Positions 1 to 5,690 of a stretch of DNA of 17,485 nucleotides are shown here, in pieces; the stretch's first letter is position 1; the number at the start of each line of letters is the position of its first letter. The DNA is taken from contig JAFGTU010000311.1 of assembly GCA_016933985.1 (NCBI GenBank), positions 1-17,485 of the forward strand, read 5' to 3'. The position numbers and the translations under genes are program-made. This stretch comes from Sedimentisphaerales bacterium (GTDB taxonomy: Bacteria > Planctomycetota > Phycisphaerae > Sedimentisphaerales > Anaerobacaceae). Below the pieces are notes generated by a model. The model was given only the letters and a program-made list of their open reading frames with translations. It was not told where the DNA came from and made no database searches.

Positions 1-1343
1 AGCCCAACATCCTGTTCATCATGACCGACCAGCAATCCGCTCGCATGATGAGCTGCACGGGCAATAAATGGCTTAAGACGCCCGCTTTGGATCGCCTGGC
101 GGCCTCCGGCATCCGGTTCGAGAGGGCCTACGCCTGCAATCCGGTGTGCGTGCCGAGCCGGTTCAGTTTGCAGACCGGCCTGATGCCCAGCGCAATCGGC
201 ATGGGACGCAACGAGGACTCCGAGCAATCCCAAGTAACCGACGCGATGATTCGTAATTCTCTGGGCAATCTCTTCAAGAACGCCGGGTACGAGACCGTCT
301 ATGGCGGGAAGGTCCATTTGCCCAAAAGGATGAATAACGTTCGGGACCTCGGATACCGTATGCTGACGGGCAACTCGCGCCAGGAGCTGGCCGATAAATG
401 CGCCGAGTTCATCAAGGGCGAGCATAGCAGGCCGTTCTTTTTGTTCGCATCGTTTATTAATCCGCACGACATCTGCTACATGGCAATTAACGATTTCAAT
501 CGCAGCAACGGCGACTCAGCGATAGAGAATATCGACTCCCGGACGTGCGAGGCCCTTCTCGAGCCTGCTCGGAAGAGTGAAAATGTGGAGGCCTTTGTCG
601 CTGAGCACTGCCCTCCGCTGCCGGAAAACCATGAGATACCCGGCGGGGAGCCTGAGTGCATTTCAACCAAATATACGCAGGCCCGTCCGTTTCGCGAGTG
701 GGCGAGGAGAAACTGGACGGAAAGTCAATGGCGTCTGCATCGTTGGGCTTATTGCCGGCTGACCGAAATGGTGGATGCTGAGATTGGCAAGGTGCTCGAT
801 GCCGTAGAGCAGGCCGGCCTGCAGGACAAGACCCTCATCGTCTTTACCAGCGACCACGGCGATATGGATTCGGCCCACAAGCTGGAGCACAAATCGATAC
901 TCTACGAAGAGGCCGTCCGCATCCCGTTCATCATGAGCTATAAGAATGTCATCCCCAAAGGCCGGATCGACGATACTCACCTGGTCTCGAACGGCCTCGA
1001 CCTGCTGCCCACCCTGTGCGACTACGCCAATATCAAGGCTCCTCAAGGCCTACCCGGCCTGAGCGTTCGCCGTCTGGCCGAAGGTAAATCCGCCCGAAAC
1101 TGGCGGGACCACATCGTCGTCGAAAGCCAGAACGGCCGAATGCTCCGAACCGACCGCTACAAATACTGCCTCTACGACTCCGGACGAAATCCCGAGCAGC
1201 TCACCGACCTGGAAACCGACCCCGGCGAAATGCAAAACCTTGCCGGCCATCCCGCCAACGAAGCCGCACTTAAGAAACACCGCCAACTTCTGAAAGAGTG
1301 GACCAACAAGATCGGCGACGCGATCGGCACGAAGTACGTGTAG
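1..1343 (+). CDS. Sulfatase, formylglycine-dependent (5' partial)
   Basis: Hydrolyses sulfate esters; substrate unknown, most likely a sulfated glycan. The reading frame is open from base 3 (P-N-I-L-F-I-M-T-D-Q-Q, the classic sulfatase N-terminal strand with a metal-binding Asp), so the ATG at 21 is internal and the true start and any signal peptide lie upstream. Numbered from that Met: C-V-P-S-R at 43-47 is the C-x-P-S-R formylglycine site (Cys43), G-Y-E-T-V-Y-G-G-K-V-H at 89-99 matches the second sulfatase signature, and F-T-S-D-H-G-D at 275-281 supplies the Asp/His metal ligands. The C-terminal 'YDSGRNPEQLTDLETDPGE' segment is the usual sulfatase end. The Cys form needs a formylglycine-generating enzyme or anaerobic SME, neither present here. 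No terminator hairpin is evident downstream. The family is certain, the substrate is not. Confidence 0.95.
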   Translation, partial: PNILFIMTDQQSARMMSCTGNKWLKTPALDRLAASGIRFERAYACNPVCVPSRFSLQTGLMPSAIGMGRNEDSEQSQVTDAMIRNSLGNLFKNAGYETVYGGKVHLPKRMNNVRDLGYRMLTGNSRQELADKCAEFIKGEHSRPFFLFASFINPHDICYMAINDFNRSNGDSAIENIDSRTCEALLEPARKSENVEAFVAEHCPPLPENHEIPGGEPECISTKYTQARPFREWARRNWTESQWRLHRWAYCRLTEMVDAEIGKVLDAVEQAGLQDKTLIVFTSDHGDMDSAHKLEHKSILYEEAVRIPFIMSYKNVIPKGRIDDTHLVSNGLDLLPTLCDYANIKAPQGLPGLSVRRLAEGKSARNWRDHIVVESQNGRMLRTDRYKYCLYDSGRNPEQLTDLETDPGEMQNLAGHPANEAALKKHRQLLKEWTNKIGDAIGTKYV

Positions 1344-1504
1344 TCCTTGCAAGGGTGGTGATTTGCCGGCTGGCGGTGCGAATCTCTCCGGATGTCGCCG
1401 GGATGCCACAAGAAATGTCCGCACAAGGCCCTGAAAATCGCATTTATTCACTACCCGGCCCACATTCCTCCGACGCGAGAGAAAAAATAAAATAAAAAAC
1501 CTTC

Positions 1505-1533
1505 TTGACTACATGGTCAATTGACCATATAGC
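1505..1533 (+). promoter_or_regulatory. Sigma70-type promoter of the lexA-umuDC cassette
   Basis: TTGACT (1505-1510) is 5/6 of the -35 consensus. It is followed by exactly 17 bp and TATAGC (1528-1533) as a -10; an alternative -10, CATAAT, lies at 1533-1538 but with a long spacer. Transcription would begin near 1540, giving a leader of about 55 nt before lexA. The spacer is almost filled by a perfect palindrome, so a protein bound there would block polymerase. Inferred from sequence match only. Confidence 0.65.
1513..1528. promoter_or_regulatory. 16-bp perfect palindrome, putative LexA operator
   Basis: ATGGTCAATTGACCAT is identical to its own reverse complement. It lies between the -35 and -10 elements upstream of a lexA-like gene. 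Position and symmetry fit an autoregulatory operator for a dimeric repressor. It does not match the E. coli (CTGT-N8-ACAG) or Gram-positive (GAAC-N4-GTTC) SOS boxes. LexA operators are known to vary widely among phyla. I saw no second full copy in the window. Confidence 0.65.
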
Positions 1534-1559
1534 ATAATAAGTTGTTTAGGGTATTGGTT

Positions 1560-1613
1560 ATGAAGGCTGATTTCGCAGGGTTTTGGAGTGTTAATTGTGA
1601 AGCCGTTGACTAA
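1560..1613 (+). CDS. Possible 17-codon leader peptide overlapping the lexA start
   Basis: An ATG at 1560 opens a 17-codon frame (MKADFAGFWSVNCEAVD) ending at TAA 1611-1613. It is out of frame with lexA and runs across the lexA start codon. An AGGG at 1548-1551 lies 8 nt upstream, a usable ribosome-binding site, and the ORF falls inside the predicted transcript. It could couple or limit repressor translation. Such a short ORF can equally occur by chance, so this is a weak call. Confidence 0.2.
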   Translation: MKADFAGFWSVNCEAVD

Positions 1614-2217
1614 GAGGCAGGCAGAGGTGCTTATTTATGTGGAGGATTGTCTCAGTGGCGGCGAGCGGCCGACCCAGCGGGAAGTCGCGCGGCACTTCGG
1701 GCTGACTCAAAACGCGGCCTTTCAACTGCTGAAGTATCTCAAGAACAAGGGCTACCTTAGCGATTTACGGGGGCATCGCACGCTCAGACTCTCCCAAGAA
1801 TATATAGAACGAAAAGGGCTTATGCCAGGCATCCGTCTTGTGGGCCGGGTCGCTGCGGGCGAGCCGATACTGGCCGAGGAGAATATCGAAGAATATATAA
1901 GCCTGCCGGATATGTTCGGACGGACGGACGATGCGTTTCTGCTCAAGGTCGTCGGCGACAGTATGGTCGATGAAGGCATTATGGACGGCGACCTTGTATT
2001 GGTCAGGTCGACTTCAACAATTGATAGCGGCCAAATCGGCGTGGTCCTGCTCGACGACGAGGCGACGGTCAAAAGGATATATATCCAGAGCAACCGGATA
2101 GCGTTAAAACCGGCCAACCGCGCCGCCGGCTATAAGACCAGATACATAAAGCGATCCGAAAGGGAGGTGCGCATAATCGGTAAAGTGATAGGATGTTTGA
2201 GGACCAATATAAATTAG
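1597..2217 (+). CDS. lexA: LexA-like SOS repressor (winged helix + S24 self-cleaving peptidase)
   Basis: Represses the SOS cassette and is inactivated by RecA-stimulated self-cleavage. I choose GTG 1597 because GGAG (1585-1588) stands 8 nt upstream; GTG 1588 (209 residues, preceded by AGGG) is the alternative. In the 209-residue numbering, residues 6-70 form a LexA-type winged helix ('LTKRQAEVLIYVED...PTQREVARHFGLT'). R-V-A-A-G-E-P holds the Ala90-Gly91 scissile bond, G-D-S-M gives nucleophile Ser125, and E-A-T-V-K-R gives general-base Lys162. The length is normal for LexA. The presumed recognition helix (T-Q-N-A-A-F-Q-L-L-K) differs from the common S-x-x-A-V-x-x-H-L form, consistent with the unusual palindrome in its own promoter. 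It is first in an operon with a DUF72 gene, umuD and umuC, and its stop codon overlaps the next gene's Shine-Dalgarno. It may be a cassette-specific second LexA rather than the global one. Confidence 0.92.
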   Translation: MKPLTKRQAEVLIYVEDCLSGGERPTQREVARHFGLTQNAAFQLLKYLKNKGYLSDLRGHRTLRLSQEYIERKGLMPGIRLVGRVAAGEPILAEENIEEYISLPDMFGRTDDAFLLKVVGDSMVDEGIMDGDLVLVRSTSTIDSGQIGVVLLDDEATVKRIYIQSNRIALKPANRAAGYKTRYIKRSEREVRIIGKVIGCLRTNIN

Positions 2218-2226
2218 GAGCGAAAA

Positions 2227-3078
2227 ATGGATACGCAAATTCATATAGGGATAGCGGGCTGGTCTTACGCGGACTGGGAGGGGATCGTATATACCGGCTC
2301 GGTGGGCGATAAGCTCGAATATGTCAGCGGGTTCGTCGATGTTATTGAGATTAACAGCACGTTTTACCGCCCCCCTGCCGAAAAGAACAGCGCATCCTGG
2401 CTCAAGAGGACGTCAGCGAAGGCGGGGTTTTTCTTCACCGCCAAGCTGCACCGCGAATTCACGCACGAAGGCAAAATCGACCCTGCAACCGTCGAGCAGT
2501 TCCACACAGGCTTTAAGCCCCTGCTGGATGAAGGCAAGCTAAAGCAACTGCTCGCACAGTTCAGATACGACTTCACCGATTCGGCTCCGAACCGCAAGCA
2601 CCTATCCGAGATAGTAAAGAACTTCTCAGATTCATTCAGCGTGGTCGTGGAGGTGCGGCATAAATCGTGGCAGATGCCTAACGCACTGAGTTTCCTGCAG
2701 GACCTTGGCGTGGCCGTCTGCAATCTCGATTATCCGATTGGCCGGGACTCATTCAATATGAAGCTGTGCACGGTGGGCAGGAACGGGTATTTCAGGATGC
2801 ACGGGAGGAATAATGAGAAATGGTTCAGCAAGGCCGGCAGAGACGAAACCTACAATTACTATTACGACGATAACGAGCTTGGAGAAATTAAGAGCCGGCT
2901 TGATAAGCTTGCCGGGGCCTTCGAGACGCTGACCGTTATCGCCAACAATCATTATCGCGGGGCCGAGCTTGCCAACGCTCTCGAATTAAAATGCCTTTTA
3001 ACAGGACAGAAACAACCTGTCCCGGAAGGACTTCTGCGGACATATCCGCAACTGGCAAGGATTGCCTTAAACCGGTAA
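2227..3078 (+). CDS. DUF72 (YecE-like) TIM-barrel protein in an SOS operon
   Basis: Belongs to the DUF72/YecE family, whose biochemical role is not established. Family motifs are visible in order: I-G-I-A-G-W-S-Y at 7-14, E-I-N-S-T-F-Y-R at 41-48, V-E-V-R-H-K-S-W at 141-148, F-R-M-H-G-R-N at 189-195, and N-N-H-Y-R-G-A-E-L-A-N-A at 240-251. The 283-residue length is typical and no signal peptide is seen, so it should be cytoplasmic. Translation starts at ATG 2227 with AGGAG (2216-2220) 6 nt upstream, overlapping the lexA stop. The gene lies between the repressor and umuD and should be induced by DNA damage with them. A role in DNA repair or damage tolerance is inferred from this context only; nothing in the sequence shows nuclease activity. 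Confidence 0.9.
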   Translation: MDTQIHIGIAGWSYADWEGIVYTGSVGDKLEYVSGFVDVIEINSTFYRPPAEKNSASWLKRTSAKAGFFFTAKLHREFTHEGKIDPATVEQFHTGFKPLLDEGKLKQLLAQFRYDFTDSAPNRKHLSEIVKNFSDSFSVVVEVRHKSWQMPNALSFLQDLGVAVCNLDYPIGRDSFNMKLCTVGRNGYFRMHGRNNEKWFSKAGRDETYNYYYDDNELGEIKSRLDKLAGAFETLTVIANNHYRGAELANALELKCLLTGQKQPVPEGLLRTYPQLARIALNR

Positions 3079-3088
3079 GGGATATGAA

Positions 3089-3520
3089 ATGATTACCAAA
3101 GTGAAGACGGTTCAAACACCCGATTTGTCCGCCATGCGGGACTATGCCCTGCTTGAAGCGACTGTACCTGCCGGGTTTCCATCGCCGGCGGCGGACTATG
3201 AGCAGGACCAGCTCGATTTGAATAAGCACCTTGTCGGCAATCCTGTCGCAACATTCTTCGTGAGAGTGACCGGGGATTCCATGATTGGGGCGGGTATTCA
3301 TCATGGGGACCTTCTTGTTGTTGACCGTTCCCTTGAGCCGAGAGACAAAAACGTAGTAATCGCAGTTTTGAATGGCGAGCTTACCGTCAAAAGAATCAGA
3401 ATGAATAACAAAAAGATTGCCCTGATGCCTGAAAACCCCAATTACTCCCCACAGGAAGTAGCCGCAGATACCACATTTGAAGTCTGGGGCGTCGTTACCA
3501 GTGTAATACACAAGTTATGA
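3089..3520 (+). CDS. umuD: UmuD-like S24 peptidase, DNA polymerase V accessory subunit
   Basis: Accessory subunit that becomes mutagenically active after RecA-stimulated self-cleavage and then binds UmuC. The 143 residues match E. coli UmuD (139) in length. The cleavage region V-P-A-G-F-P-S-P-A-A-D-Y (26-37) is nearly the E. coli sequence, with Ala28-Gly29 in place of Cys-Gly at the scissile bond. G-D-S-M gives Ser64 and L-T-V-K-R gives Lys101 of the Ser-Lys dyad. Translation starts at ATG 3089, with AAGGG (3077-3081) 7 nt upstream and 10 bp after the DUF72 stop. Its TGA stop overlaps the umuC ATG in an ATGA, so the two are probably translationally coupled. No own promoter is evident; expression should depend on the LexA-controlled promoter at 1505. 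Confidence 0.94.
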   Translation: MITKVKTVQTPDLSAMRDYALLEATVPAGFPSPAADYEQDQLDLNKHLVGNPVATFFVRVTGDSMIGAGIHHGDLLVVDRSLEPRDKNVVIAVLNGELTVKRIRMNNKKIALMPENPNYSPQEVAADTTFEVWGVVTSVIHKL

Positions 3521-4776
3521 AAAAAGAGGTATTCGCACTTGTTGACTGCAATAATTTCTACGTCTCCTGCGAGCGGGTTTTCAACCCGAAGCTGGAGGGC
3601 AAGCCCGTGGTGGTATTGTCCAATAACGACGGCTGCGTTGTCGCCCGCTCCAACGAGGCGAAGGCATTGGGCATCGGCATGGGCGTCGCTGCCTTTGAGG
3701 CGGCGAATGTAATCAAAAAGCACAATGTGGAAGTCTTTTCGTCGAATTATACTTTTTATGCCGATATGTCCAGCCGGGTTATGGAGACCTTGTCAACGTT
3801 CACGCCCGGTATGGAGGTGTACTCTATTGATGAGGCGTTTTTGGATCTCGGCGGCATTTGCGGCTCTCTTGCGGACTATGGGCGTCGAATAAGGCAAACC
3901 GTCAAAAAATGGACCGGGATGCCGGTGTCAATCGGCATCGCCCGAACAAAGACGCTGGCTAAGATAGCCAACCACCTGGCCAAAAGGTATGTGCAATTCG
4001 ACGGCGTCCTCGATTTTACAACTTTGGCAAATCCGGAGCAGGTTCTGGCAACGGCGCCGGTGGAAAAGGTCTGGGGCATAGGCATCAAAATGACCATTGT
4101 CTTGAAAAGGGCCGGGATAAACACAGCACTTGATTTGAGCAGGGCCGACATCAACTGGATCAGAAGCAAATTCGGCGTTGTTGGGGTAAGGACCGTTTAT
4201 GAATTGAGGGGGGATTGCTGCTACGATCTGGAACAGAATCCGCCTGCGAAGAAATCCTTGGTTGTGTCTCGTATGTTTGGCGTTCCTATCGAGTCCGTAG
4301 AGGAGTTGAAGGAGGCCGCAGCCAGCTACGCCGCCAGGGCGGGCGAGAGATTGAGGGAGCATAAGCTGGCGGCCGGGGCGATGAGCGTCTTTGTGACAAC
4401 CAGCCGATTTATAAAGGACAGGTATTTCAACTCACATACCGTTGAGTTTGCCGTACCAACCAGCGACACAACAGAACTTATCAGGGCGGCTTTATTGAGC
4501 ATAGAAAAGCTTTATCGGAGAAATTGCCGATTCAAGAAGTGCGGAGTCATTCTGACCGGGCTTGTTCCTGAAAACCGTGTGCAGCGGTGCTTATTCGATG
4601 ATGTCAATAGGACGAAATCTGCTCGGCTGATGCGAGTTGTGGACGCGATAAACGCCAAAGTGGATTCCCCGATCCACTGGGCGGCCGAAGGATTAATTCA
4701 GAACTGGGGAGTTAAGTTTCTCCGCCGCTCAAAACGATTTACGACTTCCTGGAATGAGCTGCCCGAAGTGGCATAA
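3517..4776 (+). CDS. umuC: UmuC, Y-family translesion DNA polymerase V catalytic subunit
   Basis: Error-prone lesion-bypass polymerase working with cleaved UmuD. The N-terminal palm strand F-A-L-V-D-C-N-N-F-Y has metal-binding Asp10 and Tyr15 at the steric-gate position. Y-S-I-D-E-A-F contains the catalytic pair Asp105-Glu106. A fingers/thumb region with an HhH-like 'VWGIGIKM' stretch follows (about 185-192), then the little-finger domain (about 245-350). Q-R-C-L-F at 356-360 fits the QxxLF beta-clamp-binding motif. The tail (about 370-419) resembles the DUF4113 extension seen on UmuC proteins ('FTTSWNELP'). All catalytic residues are present and the 419-residue length is normal, so the polymerase looks functional. 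The ATG overlaps the umuD stop by 4 bp. It ends 33 bp before the convergent isomerase gene, with no clear terminator between them. Confidence 0.95.
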   Translation: MKKEVFALVDCNNFYVSCERVFNPKLEGKPVVVLSNNDGCVVARSNEAKALGIGMGVAAFEAANVIKKHNVEVFSSNYTFYADMSSRVMETLSTFTPGMEVYSIDEAFLDLGGICGSLADYGRRIRQTVKKWTGMPVSIGIARTKTLAKIANHLAKRYVQFDGVLDFTTLANPEQVLATAPVEKVWGIGIKMTIVLKRAGINTALDLSRADINWIRSKFGVVGVRTVYELRGDCCYDLEQNPPAKKSLVVSRMFGVPIESVEELKEAAASYAARAGERLREHKLAAGAMSVFVTTSRFIKDRYFNSHTVEFAVPTSDTTELIRAALLSIEKLYRRNCRFKKCGVILTGLVPENRVQRCLFDDVNRTKSARLMRVVDAINAKVDSPIHWAAEGLIQNWGVKFLRRSKRFTTSWNELPEVA

Positions 4777-4809
4777 CAATCGGTATGGCGGTTCTGGCCT
4801 ATCTATTGC

Positions 4810-5658
4810 CTACCGGGCGATTTCCTTTCGGAGCCATTCGATGCTCTGCTCGATCTTTCCGGGGGCCGCTTCACATTCTATGGAAAGCCAGCCGTCCCAA
4901 TCCATATCCTTGAGCAGCTCGATGCATCCTGCGATGTTGTCGGCGTTGACTCCTTCTCCGATGCCGACGACCGAGCAGGCGATACCGGTCATCCCGCCGC
5001 GGACGGCCTCGGCCAGCTCCGCGCTAACATCCTTGATATGACAGTGCGAGACCTTGTCGCGAAAGCGCTTGAGAAACTTGACCGGGTCCTGCCCCGCGAT
5101 GAAGACATTGCCCGTATCCATGTTCAGCCGCAAGTACGGTGAGTCATAGAAGCTGAGAATCTGCTCCATACAATCCGGGTCGGTGGTGTACGGTCCGTGT
5201 GGTTCGACGTTGATAATGATCTCGTACCTCTCGGCCCACTCGAGCACGACGCGATAGTATTGTTTCATAAGGGCCATCACCTCGTCGTCGCTATACCCGT
5301 CGGGCTTTTTCCCGCCGTCGGTCGTATCGACACAGGGACAGCCAAGCGCCTTGGCAAACTGGATGGACCGAGTAGTGTAGCCGATCCCTCGATGCTGACC
5401 CTCCGGGCACGACATCGGATAGGCCGCATCGAGCTGGGAGACCTTCAGCCCCATCGAATCGAGGTAGCTCTTGAGCTTGAGCGGATCCGAATGGAGCGGT
5501 ATGTGCGGGCTGTAACCCAACGCTTGAACAAAGTAGTCCCCGTCGATAGTGCCGAACTCGACGTACTCCATACCGTGATCCTTTGCAACCCGGCAGGGAA
5601 CCTCATAAGAGACATCAAGGTGCCGCCAATTATCTACATGCATGCTCAACTTTATCAT
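4810..5658 (-). CDS. Sugar phosphate isomerase/epimerase-type TIM barrel (AP endonuclease family 2 fold)
   Basis: A 282-residue cytoplasmic TIM barrel of the xylose-isomerase-like superfamily. Such proteins isomerise or epimerise free or phosphorylated sugars using a divalent metal; the substrate here is unknown. The four metal ligands are where expected: Glu152 in N-V-E-P-H-G, Asp181 in N-M-D-T-G-N, His205/His207 in H-C-H-I-K-D, and Glu261 in S-I-E-C-E. ATG 5658 is supported by AAGGAG (5666-5671) 7 nt upstream. It lies 32 bp downstream of the rhamnosidase on the same strand, so it probably acts on a product of that locus. A 5-bp GC stem with a 3-nt loop (5675-5687) lies in the intercistronic gap. 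The AP-endonuclease fold relationship should not be read as a DNA-repair role, despite the nearby SOS cassette. Confidence 0.87.
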   Translation of the reverse strand: MIKLSMHVDNWRHLDVSYEVPCRVAKDHGMEYVEFGTIDGDYFVQALGYSPHIPLHSDPLKLKSYLDSMGLKVSQLDAAYPMSCPEGQHRGIGYTTRSIQFAKALGCPCVDTTDGGKKPDGYSDDEVMALMKQYYRVVLEWAERYEIIINVEPHGPYTTDPDCMEQILSFYDSPYLRLNMDTGNVFIAGQDPVKFLKRFRDKVSHCHIKDVSAELAEAVRGGMTGIACSVVGIGEGVNADNIAGCIELLKDMDWDGWLSIECEAAPGKIEQSIEWLRKEIAR

Positions 5659-5690
5659 AACTTCACTCCTTTTCCCGGGAGGCCCGGCGA

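Noticed and set aside
663..1463. Minus-strand ORFs inside and after the sulfatase.
   Set aside because: They lie opposite the sulfatase motifs, lack good ribosome-binding sites and show no family features.
4777..4809. Bidirectional terminator between the convergent umuC and isomerase genes.
   Set aside because: The 33-bp gap shows no inverted repeat or T-run.
5675..5687. Terminator between rhamnosidase and isomerase (CCGGG-AGG-CCCGG).
   Set aside because: The stem is only 5 bp with a 3-nt loop and no T-run follows on the minus strand. It directly precedes the isomerase Shine-Dalgarno, so at most it is an RNA-stability element.
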